Of a DNA stretch of 64,000 nucleotides, positions 1-8,728 are shown in pieces; within the stretch, counting starts at the first letter, position 1, and every line of letters starts with the position of its first letter. The position numbers were made by a program, and so were the translations under genes. Below the pieces are notes generated by a model, which was given only the letters and a program-made list of their open reading frames with translations, was not told the origin of the DNA and ran no database searches. Source of the DNA: Ornithinicoccus halotolerans (lineage in GTDB: Bacteria; Actinomycetota; Actinomycetes; Actinomycetales; Dermatophilaceae); contig NZ_WIQI01000001.1 of NCBI RefSeq assembly GCF_009602535.1, positions 52,825-116,824 on the forward strand, written 5' to 3'.

Positions 1-131
1 CTATCCCGAACCCGGGCCGTGCTGGCTATGGCAGCGGGCGCCCCGGCTGCCGAAGGGACCGCCGAGACCGGCGGCAAAGACCTCAGGTCGACACGGCTCA
101 CCTGCGCGGGGGCCGCGCAGGGCTCTCCACC

Positions 132-160
132 TTGACGGACGCTGAGGGCGAAAGTAGCGT
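132..160 (+). promoter_or_regulatory. Probable sigma70-type promoter of the rhamnose operon
   Basis: TTGACG at 132-137 and TAGCGT at 155-160 are separated by 17 bases, the ideal spacing for an actinobacterial housekeeping promoter. The predicted start point near 167 falls at the edge of the operator described next. Because this -35 box coincides with the first TTG of the longest reading frame, that TTG is unlikely to be the rhaM start. Basis: seen in the sequence; promoter activity is inferred. Confidence 0.55.
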
Positions 161-167
161 GCGCGTT

Positions 168-181
168 GTGAAACCTTTCAC
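168..181. promoter_or_regulatory. LacI-family-like operator upstream of the rhamnose genes
   Basis: GTGAAACCTTTCAC is an inverted repeat (GTGAAA / TTTCAC) around CC. It closely resembles the TGAAACGTTTCA-type operators bound by LacI-family sugar repressors. It lies at the expected transcription start, so a bound repressor would block the promoter. No repressor gene is in the window; one may lie to the left. The repressor identity is inferred. Confidence 0.55.
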
Positions 182-227
182 CTCGTCCCGCGACAGCGGC
201 CCCGGAGAGGGCTCCCCGAGAGAGCGG

Positions 228-578
228 GTGTGCTTCCAGCTGCAGGTCAGGCCCGACCGCATCGAGGAGTACAAGGAGCGGCACCGCCAGGTGTGGCCGG
301 AGATGCAGCAGGCCCTCCGGGAGACCGGGTGGCACAACTACTCGCTGTTCCTGCGTGAGGACGGTCTGCTCATCGGCTACTTCGAGACTCCCTCGCTCCC
401 GGACGCGGTGGCGGGGATGGCCGCGCGCGAGGTCAACGCGCGCTGGCAGGCCGAGATGGCAGCGTTCTTCGAGGACCTCGACGGGGCGACGCCCGACACC
501 GGCTTCCTTCGGCTCGAGGAGGTCTTCCACCTCGATGAGCCGGCCACGATGATGGACGAGAAGAGGACCGACTCATGA
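228..578 (+). CDS. rhaM: L-rhamnose mutarotase
   Basis: Interconverts the alpha and beta anomers of L-rhamnose, supplying the form used by the isomerase; cytoplasmic. The GTG start at 228 gives 116 residues, close to the usual 100-115. From this start the protein opens with CFQLQVRPDRIEEYKERH, and Tyr15 and His19 line up with the catalytic Tyr/His pair of the family; the later HNY motif is also present. The longest frame starts at TTG 132, but that codon overlaps a good -35 box and adds an unrelated tail. A GAGAG stretch just before 228 may serve as ribosome binding site. The stop overlaps the rhaI ATG by four bases (ATGA), so the two are translationally coupled. The last 15 or so residues are a lineage-specific tail. 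Confidence 0.9.
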   Translation: MCFQLQVRPDRIEEYKERHRQVWPEMQQALRETGWHNYSLFLREDGLLIGYFETPSLPDAVAGMAAREVNARWQAEMAAFFEDLDGATPDTGFLRLEEVFHLDEPATMMDEKRTDS

Positions 579-1741
579 CACGACCGTTCGCGGAGATCAG
601 CGAGGACCTGGCGCGGCTGGAGATCGAGGTGCCGAGCTGGGCCTACGGCAACTCCGGTACCCGGTTCAAGGTGTTCAGCACCCCCGGGACCCCCCGCACC
701 GTGCACGAGAAGATCAGCGACGCCGCCACTGTGCACCGCTACACCGGGCTGGCGCCCGTTGTCGCGCTGCACATCCCCTGGGACAGGGTGGACGACTTCG
801 GGGAGCTGCGCCGCTACGCGCAGGAGCAGGGCGTCGGGCTGGGCACCATCAACAGCAACACCTTCCAGGACGAGGACTACAAGCTCGGCAGCCTGGCCCA
901 CCCCGACCCGGGCGTGCGGCGCAAGGCGATCGACCACAACCTGGAGTGCATCGAGGTGATGAACCAGACCGGGTCGCGGGACCTGAAGATCTGGCTCGCC
1001 GACGGCACCAACTACCCGGGGCAGGACGACATGCGGGCCCGGCAGGACCGGCTCGCCGAGTCGCTCGCCGAGATCTATGCCCGGCTGGCCGGTGACCAGC
1101 GGCTGGTGCTGGAGTACAAGTTCTTCGAGCCGGCCTTCTACCACACCGACGTGCCCGACTGGGGCACGGCGTTGGCCCACGTCACCGCGCTCGGCGACCG
1201 GGCGGTCGTCTGCCTGGACACCGGCCACCACGCCCCGGGCACCAACGTGGAGTTCATCGTGGCCCAGCTGCTGCGGCTGGGCCGGCTCGGGTCATTCGAC
1301 TTCAACAGCCGCTTCTACGCCGACGACGACCTCATCGTCGGGGCGGCCGACCCGTTCCAGCTGTTCCGCATCCTGGTCGAGGTGCTCCGCGGTGGTGGCT
1401 ACGACCCAGGGAGCGGCGTGGCGCTGATGCTTGACCAGTGCCACAACATCGAGGCCAAGGTGCCCGGGCAGATCCGCTCGGTGCTGAACGTGCAGGAGAT
1501 GCTGGCCCGCGCGCTGCTGCTGGACACCCAGGCGCTGGACCAGGCCCGCCGCGAGGGTGACGTGCTGACGGCCAACGAGATCTTCATGGACGCCTTCTAC
1601 ACCGACGTCCGGCCCGACCTGGCCGGCTGGCGGGAGCAGCGGGGGCTGCCGGCGGACCCGATGCGGGCCTACCGGGAGAGCGGCTACCAGCAGCGGATCG
1701 AGAACGACCGGGTCGGTGGCACCCAGGCAGGATGGAACTGA
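575..1741 (+). CDS. rhaI: L-rhamnose isomerase (RhaI type)
   Basis: Converts L-rhamnose to L-rhamnulose. The 388 residues belong to the TIM-barrel, metal-dependent RhaI family best known from Pseudomonas stutzeri, not the unrelated enteric RhaA. Likely metal-site segments are LEYKFFEP (about 179-186), CLDTGHH (about 213-219) and DFNSRFY (about 242-248), which carry the conserved Glu, Asp and His residues; the assignment of individual ligands is from family knowledge. The ATG overlaps the rhaM stop and the TGA overlaps the following ATG at 1741, so the whole operon is tightly coupled. Confidence 0.93.
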   Translation: MTRPFAEISEDLARLEIEVPSWAYGNSGTRFKVFSTPGTPRTVHEKISDAATVHRYTGLAPVVALHIPWDRVDDFGELRRYAQEQGVGLGTINSNTFQDEDYKLGSLAHPDPGVRRKAIDHNLECIEVMNQTGSRDLKIWLADGTNYPGQDDMRARQDRLAESLAEIYARLAGDQRLVLEYKFFEPAFYHTDVPDWGTALAHVTALGDRAVVCLDTGHHAPGTNVEFIVAQLLRLGRLGSFDFNSRFYADDDLIVGAADPFQLFRILVEVLRGGGYDPGSGVALMLDQCHNIEAKVPGQIRSVLNVQEMLARALLLDTQALDQARREGDVLTANEIFMDAFYTDVRPDLAGWREQRGLPADPMRAYRESGYQQRIENDRVGGTQAGWN

Positions 1742-3798
1742 TGGCCGAGCAGACCACGAGCACGGCAGCGGAGACGGTCCAGGCCCTCATCGCCCGCTCC
1801 AACCGGCTGGGAGCCGACCCGCGCAACACCAACTACGCCGGGGGCAACACCTCCGCCAAGGGCACCGACACCGATCCGGTGACCGGGACGCCGGTCGAGC
1901 TGCTGTGGGTGAAGGGCTCCGGTGGCGACCTGGGCACGCTGCGGCCGGAGGGGCTGGCCACGCTCCGGCTGGACCGGCTGCGCGCGCTGGTGGACGTCTA
2001 CCCCGGAGTGGAGCGCGAGGACGAGATGGTCGCCGCGTTCGACTACTGCCTGCACGGCAAGGGTGGTGCGGCCCCCTCGATCGACACCGCGATGCACGGG
2101 CTGGTCGAGTCCCCGCACGTGGACCACCTGCACCCCGACTCCGGTATTGCGCTGGCGACCGCCGCGGACGGTGAGGCGCTGACCAAGGAGTGCTTCGGCG
2201 ACACCGTGGTGTGGGTGCCGTGGCGCCGGCCCGGCTTCCAGCTGGGCCTGGACATCGCCGAGGTCAAGGCGGCCAACCCGCAGGCCGTCGGTGTCGTGCT
2301 GGGCGGCCACGGGATCACCGCCTGGGGGGAGACCGCCGAGGAGTGCGAGCGCAACAGCCTGCACCTCGTCCGCACCGCTGAGGCGTTCCTGGCCCAGAAG
2401 GGCCGGGCCGAGCCGTTCGGGCCGGTCAAGCCCGGCTACGAGGCGCTGCCGGAAGCCGAGCGGCGGGCGCGGGCGGCCCGGCTGGCGCCGGTCATCCGCG
2501 GGCTGGCCTCGACCGACCAGCGGCAGGTGGGCCACTACACCGACGCTGAGGTGGTGCTGGACTTCCTGTCCCGGGAGAAGCTGGAGGAGCTGGCCGCCCG
2601 CGGCACCTCCTGCCCTGACCACTTCCTGCGCACCAAGGTGCGGCCGCTGGTGCTGGACCTGCCGGCGGCCGCGCCGGTGGAGCAGGTGGTCGAGCGGCTG
2701 CAGGAGCTGCACGCGGCCTACCGGGCCGACTACGCGAGCTACTACCAGCGGCACGCCACCGAGGACAGCCCGCCGATGCGCGGCGCCGACCCGGCGGTCG
2801 TGCTGGTGCCGGGCGTCGGAATGTTCTCCTTCGGCAAGGACAAGCAGACCGCCCGGGTCGCCGGTGAGTTCTACGTCAACGCGATCAACGTGATGCGCGG
2901 GGCCGAGGCGGTCTCGACGTACACGCCGATCGAGGAGAGCGAGAAGTTCCGCATCGAGTACTGGGCGTTGGAGGAGGCCAAGCTGCAGCGGATGCCGCAG
3001 CCCAAGCCGCTGGCCGGGCGCATCGCGCTGGTCACCGGTGGCGGTTCCGGCATCGGCCGCGCGACCGCCGAGCGACTGGCTGCCGAGGGCGCCTGCCTGG
3101 TCGTGGCCGACCGTGACCTGGCGGCCGGGCAGGAGGTGGCCGAGGCCATCGGCACCACCGACCGGGCGGTCGCGGTCGAGGCCGACGTGACCGACCCGGC
3201 GGCGGTGGCGGCAGCGGTGGACGCGGCGGTGCTGGCCTTCGGCGGGGTGGACCTGGTGGTCAACAACGCCGGGCTGTCCATCTCCAAGCCGCTGCTGGAG
3301 ACCAGCGAGGCCGACTGGGACCTGCAGCACGACGTGATGGCCAAGGGCTCGTTCCTGGTCAGCCAGGCCGCCGCCCGGGTGTTGATCGACCAGAAGCTGG
3401 GCGGGGACATCGTCTACATCTCCTCCAAGAACTCCGTCTTCGCCGGCCCCAACAACGTCGCCTACGGCGCCGCCAAGGCCGACCAGGCCCACCAGGTGCG
3501 GCTGCTGGCCGCCGAGCTCGGCGAGCACGGCATCCGGGTCAACGGTGTCAACCCCGACGGGGTGGTGCGCGGCTCGGGCATCTTCGCCGGCGGCTGGGGC
3601 GCCCAGCGGGCCAAGGTCTACGGCGTGCCCGAGGAGGAGCTGGGGCAGTTCTACGCCCAGCGCACCCTGCTCAAGAAGGAGGTGCTGCCCGAGCACGTCG
3701 CCGCCGCGGTGTTCGCCCTGGCCGGCGGCGAGCTGAGCCAGACCACCGGGCTGCACGTGCCGGTCGACGCGGGCGTGGCCGCCGCGTTCCTGCGCTGA
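1741..3798 (+). CDS. rhaD: Bifunctional rhamnulose-1-phosphate aldolase / short-chain dehydrogenase
   Basis: The N-terminal half (about 15-400) is a class II aldolase that should cleave rhamnulose-1-phosphate to dihydroxyacetone phosphate and L-lactaldehyde; HGLVESPHVDHLHP holds likely zinc-binding histidines. The C-terminal half (about 425-685) is a short-chain dehydrogenase with the TGGGSGIGR nucleotide-binding motif and a YGAAK catalytic Tyr/Lys pair, expected to oxidise the lactaldehyde. The fusion couples production and removal of a reactive aldehyde and is a known arrangement (RhaEW/RhaD-like) in bacteria. ATG 1741 is preferred over ATG 1732: AGGATGG at 1729-1735 is correctly spaced for it, and it overlaps the rhaI stop. 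Confidence 0.92.
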   Translation: MAEQTTSTAAETVQALIARSNRLGADPRNTNYAGGNTSAKGTDTDPVTGTPVELLWVKGSGGDLGTLRPEGLATLRLDRLRALVDVYPGVEREDEMVAAFDYCLHGKGGAAPSIDTAMHGLVESPHVDHLHPDSGIALATAADGEALTKECFGDTVVWVPWRRPGFQLGLDIAEVKAANPQAVGVVLGGHGITAWGETAEECERNSLHLVRTAEAFLAQKGRAEPFGPVKPGYEALPEAERRARAARLAPVIRGLASTDQRQVGHYTDAEVVLDFLSREKLEELAARGTSCPDHFLRTKVRPLVLDLPAAAPVEQVVERLQELHAAYRADYASYYQRHATEDSPPMRGADPAVVLVPGVGMFSFGKDKQTARVAGEFYVNAINVMRGAEAVSTYTPIEESEKFRIEYWALEEAKLQRMPQPKPLAGRIALVTGGGSGIGRATAERLAAEGACLVVADRDLAAGQEVAEAIGTTDRAVAVEADVTDPAAVAAAVDAAVLAFGGVDLVVNNAGLSISKPLLETSEADWDLQHDVMAKGSFLVSQAAARVLIDQKLGGDIVYISSKNSVFAGPNNVAYGAAKADQAHQVRLLAAELGEHGIRVNGVNPDGVVRGSGIFAGGWGAQRAKVYGVPEEELGQFYAQRTLLKKEVLPEHVAAAVFALAGGELSQTTGLHVPVDAGVAAAFLR

Positions 3799-3801
3799 GC
3801 C

Positions 3802-5301
3802 GTGACAGCCTGCAGCGGAGCCCGCGAGGTGGGCGACCCGGTCCGCGTCGTCGGCGTCGACCTCGGCGCCGGTAGCGGCCGGGTCGTGGTCGCCGAGGTG
3901 ACCGCGGCCGGTGACGAGCTCGCCGTGGAGGAGGTGCACCGGTTCCCGACCCGCACCCTGCAGCACGAGGGGCTGCTGTGCTGGGACGCGGAGGACCTGC
4001 GCGCGCAGGTCCTCGCCGGGCTGCGGGCGGCGGCCCGGGTCGGGCGGGTGGACTCGGTCGGGATCGACTCCTGGGCGGTCGACTACGGTCTGCTCGACGG
4101 GCACGGCGCACTGCTCGGGCCCCCGGTGAGCTACCGGGACTCGCGCACCGACGGGGTGATGGAGCAGGTGCTCGAGCGGGTCCCCGCCGAGGACTTCTAC
4201 GCCACCACCGGGTTGCAGTTCCTGCCGTTCAACACCGTCTTCCAACTGGTTGTCGAGCAGCGGCAGGCGCCGGCCCGGCTGGCGCAGGCGGCGCGGCTGC
4301 TGCTGCTCCCGGACCTGCTGGGGTACCAGCTCACCGGGCAGGTCGGCGCGGAGGTCACCAACGCCTCCACCACCCAGCTGCTCGACGTGCGGACCCGCAC
4401 GTGGGCCCGCCCGCTGGCGGAGAAGGTCGGCGTGCCGCACCGGATCCTGCCGCCGCTGCGCCGGCCCGGTGACCGCGTGGGCACGCTGCTCCCCGAGGTT
4501 GCCGACGCGACCGGGCTGCCGGCAACCACGCCGGTCACCGCGGTCGGCTCCCACGACACGGCCTCCGCCGTGGTGGGCGTGCCGCTCACCCCAGGGCAGC
4601 CGGCCGCGTACATCTCCTCGGGCACCTGGTCCCTGGTGGGGCTGGAGCTGCCCGAGCCGGTGCTGACCGACGCCGCGCGGCGCGCCAACTTCACCAACGA
4701 GGGCGGCGTGGACGGCACCGTGCGGTTCCTGCGCAACGTCTCCGGGCTGTGGGTGCTGGACGAGCTGCTCCGCGCCGCCGGCCAGCAGGAGGAGCTCGCT
4801 GAGCTGCTGCAGCGGGCGGCGACGGTCGAGGGTCCGGTGCCGGTGGTCGACGTCGACGCCCCCGAGTTCCTCCCTCCAGGTGACATGGCGCCGAGGATCG
4901 CCGAGCAGTGCCGCCGGACCGGGCAGGCGCCGCCGGAGGACCTGGTCACCACGGTGCGGGCGGTGCTGGAGAGCCTGGCGCTGGCCTACCGGCGCACGGT
5001 GCGGGAGGCCGCGGCGCTGGCCGGCCGGCCGGTCGAGGTGGTGCACGTCGTCGGGGGTGGCTCCCGCAACCGGCTGCTGTGCCAGCTCACCGCCGACGCC
5101 TGCGGGCTCCCGGTGGTGGCCGGGCCGGTCGAGGGCACCGCGCTGGGCAACGTCCTCGTGCAGGCCCGGGCGCTCGGGGCCGACCTGCCCGACCTGGCCG
5201 CCATGCGGGCGCTGATCCGCGCGACCGAGCCGCTCGTGCGCTACCAGCCGGCCGGGACGCAGCAGCGCTGGCGGGACCTGGAGGACCGGCTGACCGGCTG
5301 A
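3802..5301 (+). CDS. rhaB: Rhamnulokinase (FGGY family)
   Basis: Phosphorylates L-rhamnulose at O-1 with ATP, producing the aldolase substrate. The 499-residue FGGY kinase opens with the phosphate-binding motif GVDLGAGSGR, has GSHDT near 248, SSGTWSL near 272 and the C-terminal GGGSRNRLL adenosine-site motif near 420. Length matches the family. GTG at 3802 lies three bases after the preceding stop, so it is the last gene of the rhamnose operon. In the pathway it acts between the isomerase and the aldolase even though it is encoded last. Confidence 0.93.
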   Translation: MTACSGAREVGDPVRVVGVDLGAGSGRVVVAEVTAAGDELAVEEVHRFPTRTLQHEGLLCWDAEDLRAQVLAGLRAAARVGRVDSVGIDSWAVDYGLLDGHGALLGPPVSYRDSRTDGVMEQVLERVPAEDFYATTGLQFLPFNTVFQLVVEQRQAPARLAQAARLLLLPDLLGYQLTGQVGAEVTNASTTQLLDVRTRTWARPLAEKVGVPHRILPPLRRPGDRVGTLLPEVADATGLPATTPVTAVGSHDTASAVVGVPLTPGQPAAYISSGTWSLVGLELPEPVLTDAARRANFTNEGGVDGTVRFLRNVSGLWVLDELLRAAGQQEELAELLQRAATVEGPVPVVDVDAPEFLPPGDMAPRIAEQCRRTGQAPPEDLVTTVRAVLESLALAYRRTVREAAALAGRPVEVVHVVGGGSRNRLLCQLTADACGLPVVAGPVEGTALGNVLVQARALGADLPDLAAMRALIRATEPLVRYQPAGTQQRWRDLEDRLTG

Positions 5302-5352
5302 GTTCCCAAACGTTCAAGCCGCGCGCCGGTGGGCCGTGCCAGCCTGGGGCCC

Positions 5353-5793
5353 ATGACGCACCACGAGGAAACCGCCCTGCACGCCAAGCTCGTCGTCCAC
5401 GACGCCGACGCCGCGATCGGCTGCTACCAGGCCGTCTTCGGCGCCGAGCTGGAACAGCGCTACACCGCCGGCGACCAGGTCGTCTTCGCCGAGCTGCGCA
5501 TGCTCGGGACGGCGGTCCAGCTCAAGGACGAGGACGAGCACGACCCCTCACCGCGGACCCTGGGCCGTCCCGGCGTGCTGCTCGACGTGGTCACCGACGA
5601 CCCGGACGCCGTCGCCGCCCGGATGGAGCAGGCCGGTGGCGAGGTGCTCTTCCCGGTCACCCAGCAGCCCTACGGGCCCCGGCAGGGCCGGGTGCGGGAT
5701 CCGTTCGGGCACGAGTGGCTCGTCGGCACGCCGCTGACGACGCCACCGGAGCAGATCCAGGCCGCACTGGACCGCTACGTCGAGGGGCAGTAG
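5353..5793 (+). CDS. PhnB-like VOC/glyoxalase family protein
   Basis: A 146-residue vicinal-oxygen-chelate fold protein of the PhnB/3-demethylubiquinone methyltransferase-like group: LHAKLVVHDADAAIGCYQAV opens the first beta-alpha unit, and VRDPFGHEWLVGTPL is the typical closing strand. ATG 5353 is chosen because the extra upstream residues do not fit the family. It starts 51 bases after rhaB; the gap holds an AAACGTT palindrome, but no link to rhamnose metabolism is evident. Substrate unknown. Confidence 0.75.
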   Translation: MTHHEETALHAKLVVHDADAAIGCYQAVFGAELEQRYTAGDQVVFAELRMLGTAVQLKDEDEHDPSPRTLGRPGVLLDVVTDDPDAVAARMEQAGGEVLFPVTQQPYGPRQGRVRDPFGHEWLVGTPLTTPPEQIQAALDRYVEGQ

Positions 5794-5817
5794 CGGCGAG
5801 CGGCGGCCGGTGACCAA

Positions 5818-5894
5818 CCCGTGCGAGTGCTGCGTTGCTCACGCGCCCGGGCCGGTGGGTCGTGATGGACCCGTGCGAGTGGTGAGTTGCTCAC
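5818..5894 (+). repeat. Pair of 25-bp imperfect direct repeats
   Basis: Copies at 5818-5842 and 5870-5894 match at 23 of 25 positions; both begin CCCGTGCGAGTG and end TTGCTCAC. The second contains the palindrome GTGAGTTGCTCAC. They lie between two convergent genes. They may be an interspersed intergenic repeat or a regulatory pair; function unknown. Confidence 0.6.
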
Positions 5895-5915
5895 CGCCTA
5901 CCGCAGGGCCCGGTG

Positions 5916-6788
5916 TCAGGACCGCTGCGGCGTGCGGTGCAGCGCCCTCCGGAGCCGCGTGGGGGCCGCGCCGAGCCGCTCCTCGATCCCGGCACGGGTG
6001 CGCTCGTCCAGCACGCCGTAGCTGAACGCGTCCTGCCCGTCCGCACGAGCGGCCTCGGCGCACTCGCGTAGCAGCTCGCGGGCCACCCGCAGGTCCTGCG
6101 CCTCCCCGAGGACGTCGGTGAGGTCGTGCCAGGCACGGGCACCGCGGCGAGCGGGCTTGCCCAGCTCCGGTCGCAGCACCTCGCAGGCGAACCGGGCCGC
6201 CTTGGCCTGCTTGCGCACCTCGTGCCAGCCGGCGCTGCGCCGCGCCAGGCCGACCGCGGGGCCGAGTGCCTCGACCTCACTGGCGGCGCGGTTGGCGCGT
6301 CGGCGCGCCCAGCGCGTCCGGTCGAGCAGGTCGTCGACCGTCACCGTCGTGTCCTCGCGCAGCGGCACCGCCTCGGCCCACCGGGTGAGCTGCGCCTGCA
6401 GCACCGGCGGCATCGGCGGGCCGGACCGCAGCCTGCGCCGCGCCTCCCGCTCACGGCGCCGTAGCTCCCGGCGCACCCGGGTAGTCACCGGGCCGACGCG
6501 CTGGTCCCGGGGAAGGACGGCGACCTCCGCGAGGAGCAGGCCACCGGCCTCGGTGACGTCCCGCAGCTCACCCAGCCCGGCCGCGTACTCCCGCAGCCCG
6601 GCCCGCAGCCGCTCGGCCTCGGACCGCTCCAGGTACGGCCGGGAGACGCGGGTGGTCGCCCGCACCCGGCGCGCGGAGGTGCGGCTGTCGTGGACACCCT
6701 CCTCGTCGAGCGACCCCGCGAGATCGAGGAGTGCTCGGGCGTGGCGGGAGAGGTACCCCGCCAGCAGCTCGCGTGCCTCGGCAGCCAC
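5916..6788 (-). CDS. CHAD domain-containing protein
   Basis: A 290-residue, Arg- and Glu-rich all-helical protein with the conserved-histidine pattern of CHAD domains: VHDSRTSARRVRATTR near 32-48 and WHEVRKQAKAARFACEVL near 188-206. CHAD proteins bind inorganic polyphosphate and often accompany CYTH triphosphatases; no CYTH domain is fused here. It faces the VOC gene convergently and diverges from the cupin gene. Role beyond polyphosphate association is unknown. Confidence 0.85.
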   Translation of the reverse strand: MAAEARELLAGYLSRHARALLDLAGSLDEEGVHDSRTSARRVRATTRVSRPYLERSEAERLRAGLREYAAGLGELRDVTEAGGLLLAEVAVLPRDQRVGPVTTRVRRELRRREREARRRLRSGPPMPPVLQAQLTRWAEAVPLREDTTVTVDDLLDRTRWARRRANRAASEVEALGPAVGLARRSAGWHEVRKQAKAARFACEVLRPELGKPARRGARAWHDLTDVLGEAQDLRVARELLRECAEAARADGQDAFSYGVLDERTRAGIEERLGAAPTRLRRALHRTPQRS

Positions 6789-6849
6789 CCGGCCAGGCTA
6801 CGACCGACCCGGCACACTTGGACCTGACCGACCACCTCGAGGAGGAGAG

Positions 6850-7266
6850 ATGCAGTTCCTGCCGAAGCCGCCGACGCAGAAGGGACGGGAGGAGTGGTTC
6901 ACCGGTGACGTCTACCTGGACGTCATCGCCAAGGGGGAGGAGCCCTCGCGGATCCGGGTCAACGCGGTGCGGTTTACGCCCGGAGCCCGCACGGCCTGGC
7001 ACCGGCACGCGGTCGGACAGACGCTGCACGTGACCGACGGGCTTGGGCTGGTGCAGTCCCGCGGCGAGGACGTCGAGCGGATGCGGGCCGGGGACACCGT
7101 GCACACCCCCGCGGGGGAGTGGCACTGGCACGGCGCCGACCCTGAGCACCACATGACGCACCTGGCGATGTGGGAGTCTCCCGGCCCGGACGCCGGTGTC
7201 CCCGAAACCGAGTGGGGCGAGCACGTCACCGACGAGGAGTACCGGGCGGACCCGCAGCCCGGCTGA
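6850..7266 (+). CDS. Cupin domain protein
   Basis: A 138-residue single-domain cupin. Motif 1 carries WHRHAVGQ with His51 and His53, and motif 2 carries HTPAGEWHWHG with further histidines, as expected for a metal-binding cupin. It resembles the small cupins often annotated as (R)-mandelonitrile lyase-like; the reaction is not established. GGAGGAGAG directly precedes ATG 6850 and fixes the start. It diverges from the CHAD gene across about 60 bases. Confidence 0.8.
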   Translation: MQFLPKPPTQKGREEWFTGDVYLDVIAKGEEPSRIRVNAVRFTPGARTAWHRHAVGQTLHVTDGLGLVQSRGEDVERMRAGDTVHTPAGEWHWHGADPEHHMTHLAMWESPGPDAGVPETEWGEHVTDEEYRADPQPG

Positions 7267-7357
7267 TCGGGGCGCGCTGCCCCGGCGTCACGCCGGCGTT
7301 ACGCGGGCGTCGCGCCTGGCGGCGGAGGCGGCCAGCCCCGCCGCTACAGTGCTGGCC

Positions 7358-8728
7358 ATGGCGGCCGGACCTGGAGCGGTGAGCAGCCAGGGCCTCTACC
7401 GGCGGCTGGTGCGCGCCGACCGTAGCGGCCAGAGCAAGCCCGAGCAGCAGCAGGTCGCCCGCAACGGGCTGCGGCACCTGGCGGCCAACGGCCTGCAGGC
7501 CGTCGGGGACCAGGTCGTCAACGCCCGCACCGTGCTGCCGTGGCTGCTGTCGGCGCTCGGGGCGCCAGGGGCGTTGATCGCGCTGCTGGTGCCGGTCCGC
7601 GAGTCGGGGTCGATGCTGCCGCAGGCCTGGCTGGCGCCGGTCGTGGAGCGCCGGGCGCGCCGGGCGCCGCTGTGGGTGCTTGGTGCCGCGGGGCAGGCGC
7701 TGGCCGCGGCGGGGATGGGGCTCGCCGCCGCCACCATGACAGGGGTGGCCGCGGGGCTGGTCCTGGTGCTGTGCCTGGCGCTGTTCTCGCTGGCCCGGGC
7801 GCTGTGCTCGCTGGCCGGCAAGGACGTCCTCGGCCGGACCGTGCCCGGAGGGCAGCGCGGGCAGATCAACGGACTGGTCACCGTGGCCGGGGGCGCCGTC
7901 GCCATCACGCTGGGGCTCGTGGTCCGGGGGCTCGGTGACGTGGGCGCCGTGGCCCCGCTCGCGGCGCTGCTCGCGGGTGCGGCCGTGGCGTGGGTGGCGG
8001 CGCTGCTGGTCTACCGGCGGATCGAGGAGCCGGTCGAGGAGGTGTCCGCGCGGGGCGCGGCGCGCGGCGATGAGCAGCCGGCGAGAGGCGAGGGCCAGGA
8101 GGGCGGTCTCGCCCGCAGCTGGCGGCTGCTGCGGCAGGACCCGGTGCTCCGGCACTTCGTGGTGGTGCGGTCGCTGCTGCTGGTGTCGGCGCTGAGTCCG
8201 CCGTTCGTGGTGGCCCTCGCCGCCGAGCGGGAGGGCAGTGCGCTCGCGGGGCTGGGGTCCTTCGTGATCGCCCAGGGGGTTGCGGCGCTCATCGGTGGCC
8301 GGCTCTTCGGCCGGCTCGCCGACCGCTCATCCCGGACGCTGATGGCGGCCGGCGCGGGCGCGGCCGCACTGGTGGTGCTCGCGTTCCTCGCGCTGCTGGC
8401 CGTCCCGGCGGCGAGGGACGCGATGCTGCTCTACCCCGCTGCCTACCTGCTCCTCGCCCTCGCCCATACCGGCGTGCGGGTGGCCCGCAAGACCTACGTG
8501 GTGGACATCGCCGAGGGGGACCGGCGCACCGACTACGTGGCGGTCTCGAACACCGCGATGGGCGTGCTGCTGCTGGTGGCCGGCGCGGTCTCCGGGGGGC
8601 TGGCGGTGCTCGGGGCAGAGGCGGCGCTGGGCTTCCTCAGCGGGTTGGGCCTGCTGGGCGCCGTCCTCGGCCGGCGGCTGCCGGAGGCGCGGGAGGAGGC
8701 CGCGACTCAGACCCGCGGCGCCCCGTAG
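7358..8728 (+). CDS. MFS transporter
   Basis: About 456 residues with roughly 12 hydrophobic segments in two halves, joined by an Arg/Glu-rich loop (about 230-255). RLFGRLADRSSRTL near 325-340 resembles the MFS loop-2/loop-8 motif. Substrate unknown; the closest character is a drug-exporter-like MFS permease. ATG 7358 is chosen because upstream residues are not protein-like. Its 3' end overlaps the convergent PPOX gene by 22 bases, so antisense effects at the ends are possible. Confidence 0.8.
   Translation: MAAGPGAVSSQGLYRRLVRADRSGQSKPEQQQVARNGLRHLAANGLQAVGDQVVNARTVLPWLLSALGAPGALIALLVPVRESGSMLPQAWLAPVVERRARRAPLWVLGAAGQALAAAGMGLAAATMTGVAAGLVLVLCLALFSLARALCSLAGKDVLGRTVPGGQRGQINGLVTVAGGAVAITLGLVVRGLGDVGAVAPLAALLAGAAVAWVAALLVYRRIEEPVEEVSARGAARGDEQPARGEGQEGGLARSWRLLRQDPVLRHFVVVRSLLLVSALSPPFVVALAAEREGSALAGLGSFVIAQGVAALIGGRLFGRLADRSSRTLMAAGAGAAALVVLAFLALLAVPAARDAMLLYPAAYLLLALAHTGVRVARKTYVVDIAEGDRRTDYVAVSNTAMGVLLLVAGAVSGGLAVLGAEAALGFLSGLGLLGAVLGRRLPEAREEAATQTRGAP

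Noticed and set aside
1684..5046. Open minus-strand frame of 1120 codons
   Set aside because: It is antisense to rhaI, the aldolase fusion and rhaB, has a biased His/Gln/Gly/Arg-rich composition, and no ribosome site or family pattern. A GC-bias shadow.
5301..5320. AAACGTT palindrome after rhaB as a second rhamnose operator
   Set aside because: Only the central seven bases fit a LacI-type operator; the flanks do not match the site at 168.
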